Source: Ravibacter sp964559125
GTDB taxonomy: Bacteria > Bacteroidota > Bacteroidia > Cytophagales > Spirosomataceae
DNA length: 24,011 nucleotides
Assembly: GCA_964559125.1 (NCBI GenBank)
Contig: CAZLGW010000060.1
Location: 1-24,011, forward strand
Direction: 5' to 3'
Part shown: piece by piece, positions 1-7,665 of the stretch
How the letters are laid out: each line of letters starts with the position of its first letter
Numbering within the stretch: the stretch's first letter is position 1
Position numbers and translations under genes: made by a program
Notes under the pieces: generated by a model
Told to the model about the DNA's origin: nothing
Databases searched by the model: none
The model's input: only the letters and a program-made list of their open reading frames with translations

Positions 1-327
1 CAGAAAGCCGTGTACGATATGGAATCGAAACTGATCCACCAGGATTTGGTCGATAGCCCCCAAATGATCGAACAGGATATCCCTGAATCCATATTTGATT
101 TTGATGATACGCCGGTCAACGCCGTTTTGGAGATTCTTCGAAACTCATACGGAATGGAAATCGTGGTGAGCACCCCCGATCTGAATAACTGCCTGTTTTC
201 GGGCAACCTAAACGGTTTTGATCTTTTTAAACAACTGGACTATATCTGTAAAATAGTTGGAAGCCGGTATGAGGTCCGGGGGACGACCATCTTTCTGACA
301 GGCGACGGCTGTAGAAATGCATTGTAA
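1..327 (+). CDS. FecR-family anti-sigma factor, C-terminal part (5' end outside window)
   Basis: The frame is open to the left edge of the window (it reads Q-K-A before a GTG), so the first codons belong to a longer gene. The visible ~108 residues match the C-terminal DUF4974 domain of Bacteroidota FecR proteins: the FDFDDTPVNAVLEIL motif, a central N-NCLFSG-L segment and a terminal GTTIFLTGDGC strand. FecR proteins sit in the inner membrane, bind an ECF sigma factor and receive a signal from the STN domain of a TonB-dependent transporter. The next gene is a SusC with an STN domain, so this FecR is the likely local regulator. Its transmembrane segment and the sigma factor gene would lie to the left, outside the window. 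Confidence 0.88.
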   Translation, partial: QKAVYDMESKLIHQDLVDSPQMIEQDIPESIFDFDDTPVNAVLEILRNSYGMEIVVSTPDLNNCLFSGNLNGFDLFKQLDYICKIVGSRYEVRGTTIFLTGDGCRNAL

Positions 328-505
328 TATTTCAATGTCAACTTAATTCACAATAACCCTTAAACCGATAACTGATGAATAAATAAGTCTGGAAAAAATA
401 AGCCGGTAATGTGCTAACACTACCGGCCGTCGTGTACGATCCAAATGCCAATCCGAACAGTACACGTGTTTTAGAGTTCTCTAAACCTTAAAACTTTACT
501 AATTT
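328..505 (+). promoter_or_regulatory. susC leader with two strong dyads
   Basis: This 178-bp gap between fecR and susC carries no gene. It holds two inverted repeats. The first is at 402-427: GCCGGTA pairs with TACCGGC, then one mismatch, then TGT/ACA, with a four-base loop. The second is at 431-466: CGTGTAC and GTACACG, a perfect 7-bp arm around a 22-base loop. Neither has a convincing T-tract. By position the region should contain the ECF-sigma-dependent promoter of susCD, but I see no clear -33/-7 pair. The dyads may be a weak terminator for fecR, an operator or leader RNA structure. Confidence 0.4.
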
Positions 506-3500
506 ATGAACAAAAAGCTACTTATCCCCTTGTGGATACGGAAAATTATGAGACTGTCATTCTATCAGTTTCTTTTGTGCGCCATCCTTTGTGGAGCGTC
601 CTATGCGCACGAGACAAGCGGACAGGCGGTTCTTGAAAAAAGAGTTTCACTGGATGTCCAGGGGGTTCGATTCAAGAAAGTGCTCTCAATGCTCGGCGAG
701 CAGGCTGACGTCAGGTTTATTTACAGTTCGAATTCGATCGATTCCCAGCGGAAAGTGACACTGAAGATGTTTAACCAGAGGCTGGATTTGGTGTTGAAAG
801 AGCTGCTCAATCCATATGCTATTGAGTTTACTGTTTCAGACGGCAAGATGATATCGCTAACGCCGGTACTGCCTGCGGAGGAAAGCAGTATAGTTGTACC
901 GGAACTCAGGGAAGAAAAGTTGGCCAGAGAGGTAAGGGGACGGGTGGCCGACGAGAAAGGTGATGGTTTACCCGGGGTGAGCATCCTGCTGAAAGGCACA
1001 CAACAAGGGACGACAACCGACGGAAGGGGGAATTTCACCCTGAATGTACCTGATGAAAACGCGGTATTGGTATTTTCGTTTGTAGGATATATAAGCCAGG
1101 AAGTAGTAGTGGGGAACAGCACTGAGATTAATATAGCGTTAATAGAAGACGAAAAAGCTCTGGACGAACTGGTGATTGTGGGATATGGAAGTGTTAGAAA
1201 AAAAGATCTTACAGGGTCGGTTGTGCAGGTAAAAGGTTCCGACTTAAATGCATTTGCCGCTGCCAACCCGCTACTCACGTTATCTGGTCGTGCTGCAGGG
1301 GTTCAGGTGAAGCAGGTTTCCGGTCAACCGGGCGCTGAGTTATTTATCAGGATCAGGGGTTCAAATTCTATCCGGGGAAGCAATGACCCTTTGTATGTTA
1401 TTGATGGCATTCCTACTGATTATCCCTATGTACTGAACAATGCCGATATTGAAAGCATGGAGATATTGAAAGATGCGTCTTCTACGGCAATTTATGGTTC
1501 AAGGGGAGCGAATGGCGTAGTGATTATCACTACGAAAGGAGGGGCTGCGGGGCGCACCAAAATAGACGTAGAGTCGAGGTATTCGGTTCAGCAATTGAGA
1601 AAAAAAATAGACCTGCTGGATGCTCAGGAATATACTTCCTTTTATAATCAATTGGCTGCAAACTCAGCAATGGACCCCTTGTTTACCACTGAAATGATCA
1701 ACGAGTATGGCAAGGGTACGGATTGGCAGGATCTTATATTCAGGAAAGCCCCTATGCAGGATCATTCTCTAACGATCAGCGGCGGAAATGCTAAAACTAA
1801 ATTTTCTTTGGCCGGGAGCGTATTCGATCAGCGGGGTATTATCGAAAACAGCTCCTTCAAAAGATATTCGGCACGTATAAACTTTCGTCATGAAGTAAAT
1901 GATTGGATGAATGCTGAGTTTTCTAGCATTGTTTCCCGGTCAGACCAGTCTTTGCAAAGTTCTGCAGGCGCCAGGCTAGGAGGATCACTGATTGCGGCTA
2001 TCATTACGGCGCCACCTATTTTTAAACCTTATGACGAAAATGGAGACCCGACTATTTTTTCACAGACATATCCATTCCCCAGTTCCGCCATGGGTAACCC
2101 TTTGCTTTATACCAAACTGACGGAGGGAGGAGCCGTAAAAAATGACATTAATACAACCGGAAAATTGTCGTTTAAGATTATCGACGGCTTACGGTTTAAT
2201 GTGCAAGGTGGCTATATAACACGCGACATAAGGAATGATACCTATCAGGCTATTGCATATAACCAGAGGGGGAATGCATCTGTTTCTACCAGCAACTATA
2301 CCAGCGCACTTAGTGAAAACACGCTTGAATACAGGCGAAATTTCGGTAGAAAGCACAGCCTGAATATCCTGGCGGGGCAAACGTATCAAAACTTTATTAC
2401 AAAAGGGTTAAGCGGATCCGGTACGGACTTGTTAAGTGATATTACGAATTCGTATAACCTGGCAAGCTCCCGAACGCCCGGCATTCCCGGTTCAAGCTAT
2501 ACAAAATCCGTTCTTTTATCCTACCTGGGAAGAGTTAACTATAGCTATAACGACATGGTATTGTTCACAGGTAGTTTACGTGCTGACGGAGCATCAAAAT
2601 ACAGTCCGGGGGAAAAATGGGGTTACTTCCCCTCGTTCGCAGTTGCATTGAAGATAAAAGAAATGGCGCTGAAAAACGTGAATGCAATAAGTGACCTAAA
2701 GGTGAGAGGAAGCTGGGGAAAAACCGGCAGCCAGGCCATTAATGCGTATGCTACTATGAACCTGCTCCAGGCAGGTAGTACAATATTCGGCAGCGATACC
2801 CGTACTGTGACGCTTGCACCCTCCAATTCACTACCCTATAGATTAAAATGGGAAAGTACTGCACAATTGGACTTTGGAGTTGATGCTGCATTTTTAGAAG
2901 GAAGATTCAGGCTCGTTGCAGATTATTACAGAAAAATCACCAACAACCTTTTAAGCATTGTATCCCTACCTACCTCTACAGGGTATGCTTCTTCGCTTCA
3001 AAATGTGGGAGCAATGCAAAATAAGGGGGTTGAATTTTCCGTCGAGGCCAATTTAGTAAAAAACAGAAATGTTAGCTGGAATGTTTCCGGTAATATCTCT
3101 TTCAATAGGAACAAAATTGTAGAGCTGTATGGCGGAAAAGATATTATAACAGGGAACTTTAATTTCGGTGGAGCACAGTTTGTCGACGATATAGTTGTAT
3201 TAAGACAAGGCGAACCAGTGGGCATGTTTTATGGGTATGAGGAGGACGGATATGCAAAGGGCGCTCAGGGAGCACTTTCGGTAGTTAAATATAAAGATCG
3301 TAATAACGACGGTGTCATTAATATAGACGATAAGATAAAAGTTGGTGATCCTAACCCTAATTTTATATATGGATTCAGCTCGTTTTTAACATACAAAGCA
3401 TTCTCTTTAAGCGCATATTTCCAGGGCACTTATGGAAATGATATTGCCAACCTCAGTGCTTTAAGTTTATATGAAGTGCCTTATTGGGTTAACACACTTA

Positions 3501-3832
3501 AAGAGATGCCCACAAATCTGGCCACGAGTGAGAATCCAAACGCTAAATATCCCCAGCCTGAGCAACGAAATCTCGGATTATTGTTTTCAAAAAGATTTAT
3601 CGAGGATGGGTCTTACTTAAGACTACAGCATCTTGAATTAGGGTATAACTTAGAAAAAGCGCCAAGAAACGCTTATATCTTTATTAGCGGGCAAAATCTT
3701 CTTACACTCACAAAATATTCATGGTGGGATCCTGAAGTTAACGCCACAGGCGTAGATATTGTTCAGGGGGTTGATTACAATACCTACCCAAGAACGAGAT
3801 CTTATACTATTGGCTTGAGATTATCCCTTTAA
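506..3832 (+). CDS. SusC/RagA-family TonB-dependent outer-membrane transporter with STN domain
   Basis: This 1,108-residue protein has an N-terminal export signal (residues ~15-34, ending ASYA). Then follow an STN (secretin/TonB short N-terminal) domain at ~46-118, a carboxypeptidase-regulatory-like beta-sandwich at ~143-212 (GRVADEKGDGLPGVSI), a TonB-box-like segment DELVIVGYG at 220-228, a plug at ~232-345 (IRIRGSNSIRGSNDPLYVIDG) and a beta-barrel to the C-terminus. In known systems SusC forms the barrel of a pedal-bin importer with SusD as the lid and takes up oligosaccharides or other polymers. The STN domain indicates control through the FecR encoded just upstream. susD follows after 8 bases, so the two are cotranscribed. 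The chosen ATG gives the signal peptide. Confidence 0.97.
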   Translation: MNKKLLIPLWIRKIMRLSFYQFLLCAILCGASYAHETSGQAVLEKRVSLDVQGVRFKKVLSMLGEQADVRFIYSSNSIDSQRKVTLKMFNQRLDLVLKELLNPYAIEFTVSDGKMISLTPVLPAEESSIVVPELREEKLAREVRGRVADEKGDGLPGVSILLKGTQQGTTTDGRGNFTLNVPDENAVLVFSFVGYISQEVVVGNSTEINIALIEDEKALDELVIVGYGSVRKKDLTGSVVQVKGSDLNAFAAANPLLTLSGRAAGVQVKQVSGQPGAELFIRIRGSNSIRGSNDPLYVIDGIPTDYPYVLNNADIESMEILKDASSTAIYGSRGANGVVIITTKGGAAGRTKIDVESRYSVQQLRKKIDLLDAQEYTSFYNQLAANSAMDPLFTTEMINEYGKGTDWQDLIFRKAPMQDHSLTISGGNAKTKFSLAGSVFDQRGIIENSSFKRYSARINFRHEVNDWMNAEFSSIVSRSDQSLQSSAGARLGGSLIAAIITAPPIFKPYDENGDPTIFSQTYPFPSSAMGNPLLYTKLTEGGAVKNDINTTGKLSFKIIDGLRFNVQGGYITRDIRNDTYQAIAYNQRGNASVSTSNYTSALSENTLEYRRNFGRKHSLNILAGQTYQNFITKGLSGSGTDLLSDITNSYNLASSRTPGIPGSSYTKSVLLSYLGRVNYSYNDMVLFTGSLRADGASKYSPGEKWGYFPSFAVALKIKEMALKNVNAISDLKVRGSWGKTGSQAINAYATMNLLQAGSTIFGSDTRTVTLAPSNSLPYRLKWESTAQLDFGVDAAFLEGRFRLVADYYRKITNNLLSIVSLPTSTGYASSLQNVGAMQNKGVEFSVEANLVKNRNVSWNVSGNISFNRNKIVELYGGKDIITGNFNFGGAQFVDDIVVLRQGEPVGMFYGYEEDGYAKGAQGALSVVKYKDRNNDGVINIDDKIKVGDPNPNFIYGFSSFLTYKAFSLSAYFQGTYGNDIANLSALSLYEVPYWVNTLKEMPTNLATSENPNAKYPQPEQRNLGLLFSKRFIEDGSYLRLQHLELGYNLEKAPRNAYIFISGQNLLTLTKYSWWDPEVNATGVDIVQGVDYNTYPRTRSYTIGLRLSL

Positions 3833-3840
3833 CCGTAAAA

Positions 3841-5289
3841 ATGAAATATCTTATGAAAAAATATATTGTTTATTTGATTGTCATTCTTACCGGTACCACG
3901 GCTTGCGAGGATGAGTTAATAGAGAAGCCCTATCTTATTACCCAAGAAAACTTTTATAACAATAAGGTAGAGGCTGAAGCCGCCATAGCGGCCGTATATC
4001 CAGGGCTTAGATCTGCTTTTCAGAACCTTTACCTGGTAACGACTGAGTCGTCAACCGACGTCTTCAGAGCTAGAGACAACTGGGGACAGATCAGCTTATT
4101 TGAAGGACTGGAAGGTGGTAACCGGAGTCCGACAGAAGGCTTTTGGGCCAACTTCTATACTACTATCCGCAATGCAAACATCATGATCGAGGCTATACCC
4201 AATGCATCATTATTAACTGATTCGGAAAAAAAACTGTATGTAGCAGAAGCCAGGTTTCTCCGTGCATTAGCTTATTTCCATCTTGTTCGCTGCTATGGCG
4301 GAGTGCCTTTGAGAACAGAAACCAACCGGAGTGAATTACATCTCCCGAGGAGCTCCGTTGATGAGGTTTATCAACTTATTGTTGATGATCTGGTTTTTGC
4401 AGAAAGCAACCTGCCTGAAGTACCTTCAATTTCAGGAAGGGGAACGAAGTGGGCAGCAGCGGCGGTTTTAGCTGACGTATATTTTACAAGGCATGATAAC
4501 CTTTCCGCCCGGAATAAATCAAAAGAAATTATTCAATCAATGAATTTTGATTTAGTTGAAGTGCGTGATTCAATGGACTTTATTAACATCTTCGGGAAAG
4601 ATGCAAGCAGCAATACCAAGGAAGAGATTTTTTATATTAAATATTCGCAGCAGGGTACATGGAGTTGGCCGAGGTACCTGGTTGGCCTTAATGCAGCAAA
4701 CGGAGGTTCTCTATTGAATGGCGGGTATTGGATACCTACTGGAAGATTATGGATGCCTTTCTATCAGAACTGGGATGATAATGAGCTACGCAAAGCATGG
4801 AGTACAAAGCTTTATTTTGTACAGCCAACAGACAGTATACAGGTAGAATGCTCGAAATTCAGAGACCCGGAGTTTTCAGAAGGGCGAATGGACTATCCCC
4901 TGTATCGATATGCCGATATCCTGTTGCTTTTTGCTGAGGCGGATTGTTTGGCTGAAGGTATGCCTACTGCAGAAGGGATGGAAGCCCTGAACAGAATACG
5001 CCGGAGGGCTTATGGATACGATACAAAAACTGTATCTCCGGTTGATTTTTCATTAGCCAATTATAATAAAGATCAATTCCTGGAACTGGTTCTGTCAGAA
5101 AGAGGTAAAGAAACTTATGCTGAAGGGAAACGTTGGTTTGATCTGTTGAGGACAGGAAAGCTGAAGGAAAAAGTAAAAGAAGCTTATGGCATAGATGTGA
5201 AAGAGAAGCATCTGTTATGGCCCATACCCAATGCGGAAATCAATTTTAATGAAGCGATCAGTCCGGGTGATAACAATCCGGGATACTAA
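3841..5289 (+). CDS. SusD/RagB-family nutrient-binding outer-membrane lipoprotein
   Basis: This 482-residue SusD homologue begins with a lipoprotein signal; the lipobox ends at Cys22 (ILTGTTAC). Family hallmarks are visible throughout. They include ENFYNNKVEAEAAIAAVYPG near the N-terminus, the TPR-like helix EARFLRALAYFHLVRCYGG, the motif PLYRYADILLLFAEA, and ERGKETYAEGKRWFDLLRTGK with LLWPIPNAEINFN near the end. It should cap the SusC barrel and bind the substrate at the cell surface. An upstream ATG at 3841 and an internal ATG at 3853 are both possible starts; the first fits best with the 8-base spacing to susC. Confidence 0.96.
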   Translation: MKYLMKKYIVYLIVILTGTTACEDELIEKPYLITQENFYNNKVEAEAAIAAVYPGLRSAFQNLYLVTTESSTDVFRARDNWGQISLFEGLEGGNRSPTEGFWANFYTTIRNANIMIEAIPNASLLTDSEKKLYVAEARFLRALAYFHLVRCYGGVPLRTETNRSELHLPRSSVDEVYQLIVDDLVFAESNLPEVPSISGRGTKWAAAAVLADVYFTRHDNLSARNKSKEIIQSMNFDLVEVRDSMDFINIFGKDASSNTKEEIFYIKYSQQGTWSWPRYLVGLNAANGGSLLNGGYWIPTGRLWMPFYQNWDDNELRKAWSTKLYFVQPTDSIQVECSKFRDPEFSEGRMDYPLYRYADILLLFAEADCLAEGMPTAEGMEALNRIRRRAYGYDTKTVSPVDFSLANYNKDQFLELVLSERGKETYAEGKRWFDLLRTGKLKEKVKEAYGIDVKEKHLLWPIPNAEINFNEAISPGDNNPGY

Positions 5290-5321
5290 TTCCATGCCGG
5301 AGTAATTAAAACTGGGTTTTG

Positions 5322-5393
5322 GGGCTGACCAAAAGGTCTTTGAACGTCATTGCGGGTGAGTAATGGTCGAAGTAATCCTTTTCTGGTCAGCCC
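5322..5393 (+). other. Large hairpin between susD and the downstream enzyme genes
   Basis: GGGCTGACCA at 5322-5331 and TGGTCAGCCC at 5384-5393 form a perfect 10-bp stem, and adjoining AAAGG/CCTTT bases extend it after a small bulge. The loop is about 50 bases and contains a minor CATT/AATG dyad. No T-run follows, so it is not a textbook terminator. In comparable loci such structures can reduce read-through or stabilise the susCD message, which are usually expressed more strongly than the enzymes behind them. That role is inferred. Confidence 0.5.
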
Positions 5394-5470
5394 TTCTTAA
5401 CAGCAAATCCACTACGAGGCACGGAAGGGAGCAATAAGGTATATACGAACGGAGCGACAATTGAACGGCC

Positions 5471-7648
5471 ATGGTCATGCATAAAAGCATTTTATTATTT
5501 ACATTTTCTTCTATTTTTCTTTTTAATTACTGCAGGGCGCAAACGCCTCTTAGCCATCAAAGTGATAAAACTGCATTGCCGAAGCATTTCCGCTTTATGT
5601 ATAATAGTGATGGGAATAATATGTTCCTGGGTATGCCTCCGATAACGCCGGAGAAGATCTATTCTTATATAGGCGAAGTAGCAAAGGCCGGCGTAACCAG
5701 CTTTTTCATAAGCCCCCAATGGGGAATGCCCATGAACTTCCCTACAAAGGTAGGGGATATGATCGGTGAGCATATCAACGAAAACCTGGAAGCGACAGTA
5801 GCTAACAATCAGCCACTTTTGAATTTCCGGGAGCTATTGAAAAGTACACCGGACCCGCTTGAGCTTATTTTAAATCATGCCAAATCCCGCCGGATGGAGA
5901 CCTTTGTTTCGTTCCGTTTAAATGAAGTGCATGATGTAGAGAGTGAAGAAAGCCTGATATTCGACCGGTTCTGGAGAGCCCATCCCGAATGGCATATAGG
6001 CAAGGCGGGCGATCCGATGGCCCAGGTGTATACGGACATCATGGGCCCGCGCACGCATCCCATCGTTAACAGTTGGCTACCGGCGGGACTGGATTTTGCT
6101 GTTCCCGAAGTCCGGGAATTTCGAATGGCACAGCTTCGGGAGATTTGCGAACAGTACGACATAGACGGGCTGGAGCTTGATTTTCAGCGTTTTCCCATGT
6201 ACTTCAAGCCGGGAGAGGAAGAGCGAGGTATACGGATCATGTCTGGCTGGATGCGGGAGGTAAGATCGATGGTGGAGGAGGTGGGTAAAAAGCGTCGGCG
6301 ACCAATTTTGTTAACAGCGCGGATACTGGCATTACCCGAACAGAACAAGGCCATTGGCTTGGATCCGGTGTCGTGGACACATGATGGGATATTGGATTTT
6401 GTGGTGGTTGCTCACTACCTGCATAACAATTTTCAATTGCCGATCAAAGAGTATCGTTCCCTCTTCCCCCAGGATTTTCCTATATATGCATCCGTTGAAG
6501 TGGAGCCGGGGATGGATCGTTTTTTCAACATCGTTTACCCGTTGTGGCAAAAAAAAGTAAACGGGATCTATTTGTTTAATTATTTTTTCCCAAAAGGAAA
6601 AGAGAGAGGGGCTCCTGCTCCTTATGATTCGATAAGAAAACTGGGTCATCCCCTTGTTGTAAGGGATTCTGTGTTGTTGGTAGCCAACAGGCATTCTAAT
6701 ACAGTATCGTTTGTCAATCCGAATACATTTGAAATAACAAAGACTATTCCTACCAGCTCTCATCCGGGAGCCATTGTAGTGACGCCGGATCAGAGAACAG
6801 CTTACGTGAGTAATTTTGAACCCAACCGCAGTCCTTCGGGGAATAAGATTTCTGTAATCGATCTGACGGAAGGGAAGCTGGTCAAAGACATAGCAATATC
6901 GTACTATGGTCGATTGCACGGCGGTGCTGTTTCTCCTGACGGCAGGTATGTTTATTTCACTTCGGAATATTTAGGTTATGTGATAGAGATAGAAACGGGT
7001 AGCAACAGGTTTGTGCGGGCAATCCCAACACAGGGGAGGGAGCCACATATGGTATATGTTTCACCCGACGGCAAATATTTATTAACCTCCAACAGGTCTT
7101 CAGGAGATATCTCGGTCATTAACCGTTCAACCGGCCACCTGTATAAAAAGATCCCTTCAGGAAAGGGGGTGGAGGGAATGGCTTTTACTCCCGACAGGAA
7201 GTTTTTATGGGCCTTAAACCGGGAGGAAGGAAATATAACAGTAATTGACATGCAGAAGCTGGAAGTAGTGAAGACTTTAGATTGCAAAGGCATGCCTGTT
7301 CGGATCAGGTTTACTTCTGACGGGAAGAGGGCGTTGATTTCGGGATGGACAAAAGAGGGTACACTAACAGTGATAGATGCGGTGAGCTTCAGGGAGATAA
7401 AGCGGATAAATGTGGGGAGTTATGCAATGGGGGTTGAGCTTTCTGCCGATGAAAGGTATGCTTTTGTGGGATGTGAAGATCAGCTGGAGCCGGGAGAAGC
7501 GCCTGATGCCTTAGGAGGGGTAAAAGAGTACAAGGCCGAGTCTGACGGAATACATGTCGTTGATATGAATACATTAAAGGTCGTATCGGTGGTAAAGACA
7601 GGCCTGGGACCTGGTCCAATGACAATGTGGTATCCTTTAAAGGATTAA
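5471..7648 (+). CDS. Secreted glycoside-hydrolase-like barrel fused to YVTN beta-propeller (copy 1)
   Basis: This protein has 725 residues. The N-terminus is a signal peptide, probably cut after CRA at residue 23 in the usual Bacteroidota -AQ context. Residues ~37-385 resemble a family-10-like glycosyl hydrolase barrel. They contain alternating strand/helix units, a D-F-A-V-P-EVREFRMAQL segment, and the acidic strand DGLELDF at 232-238; Glu235 and Asp237 are candidate active-site residues. Residues ~395-725 are a YVTN-type beta-propeller with repeated VSPDGRYVYFTS-like blades. No substrate can be read from the sequence. The gene lies 181 bases behind susD and 17 bases before the 853-residue gene. 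ATG 5477 is an alternative start. From residue 126 on the protein is practically identical to copy 2 at 10350-12530. Confidence 0.85.
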   Translation: MVMHKSILLFTFSSIFLFNYCRAQTPLSHQSDKTALPKHFRFMYNSDGNNMFLGMPPITPEKIYSYIGEVAKAGVTSFFISPQWGMPMNFPTKVGDMIGEHINENLEATVANNQPLLNFRELLKSTPDPLELILNHAKSRRMETFVSFRLNEVHDVESEESLIFDRFWRAHPEWHIGKAGDPMAQVYTDIMGPRTHPIVNSWLPAGLDFAVPEVREFRMAQLREICEQYDIDGLELDFQRFPMYFKPGEEERGIRIMSGWMREVRSMVEEVGKKRRRPILLTARILALPEQNKAIGLDPVSWTHDGILDFVVVAHYLHNNFQLPIKEYRSLFPQDFPIYASVEVEPGMDRFFNIVYPLWQKKVNGIYLFNYFFPKGKERGAPAPYDSIRKLGHPLVVRDSVLLVANRHSNTVSFVNPNTFEITKTIPTSSHPGAIVVTPDQRTAYVSNFEPNRSPSGNKISVIDLTEGKLVKDIAISYYGRLHGGAVSPDGRYVYFTSEYLGYVIEIETGSNRFVRAIPTQGREPHMVYVSPDGKYLLTSNRSSGDISVINRSTGHLYKKIPSGKGVEGMAFTPDRKFLWALNREEGNITVIDMQKLEVVKTLDCKGMPVRIRFTSDGKRALISGWTKEGTLTVIDAVSFREIKRINVGSYAMGVELSADERYAFVGCEDQLEPGEAPDALGGVKEYKAESDGIHVVDMNTLKVVSVVKTGLGPGPMTMWYPLKD
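5844..7632 (+). repeat. 1,789-bp direct repeat, left copy
   Basis: Every stretch I compared is base-for-base identical to 10723-12511, an offset of 4,879 bases with no indel. The three-frame translations on both strands also agree across the block. A single mismatch at 5843/10722 separates it from a further short identical stretch upstream. The match ends abruptly at 7633 (T against C). Both copies lie wholly inside paralogous coding sequence. Confidence 0.95.
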
Positions 7649-7665
7649 GTGAAAGCAAATAAATT

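Noticed and set aside
6332..6919. Minus-strand open frame of 195 codons, repeated at 11211-11798
   Set aside because: It is antisense to the barrel-propeller genes; the repetition only reflects the identical DNA of the 1,789-bp repeat.
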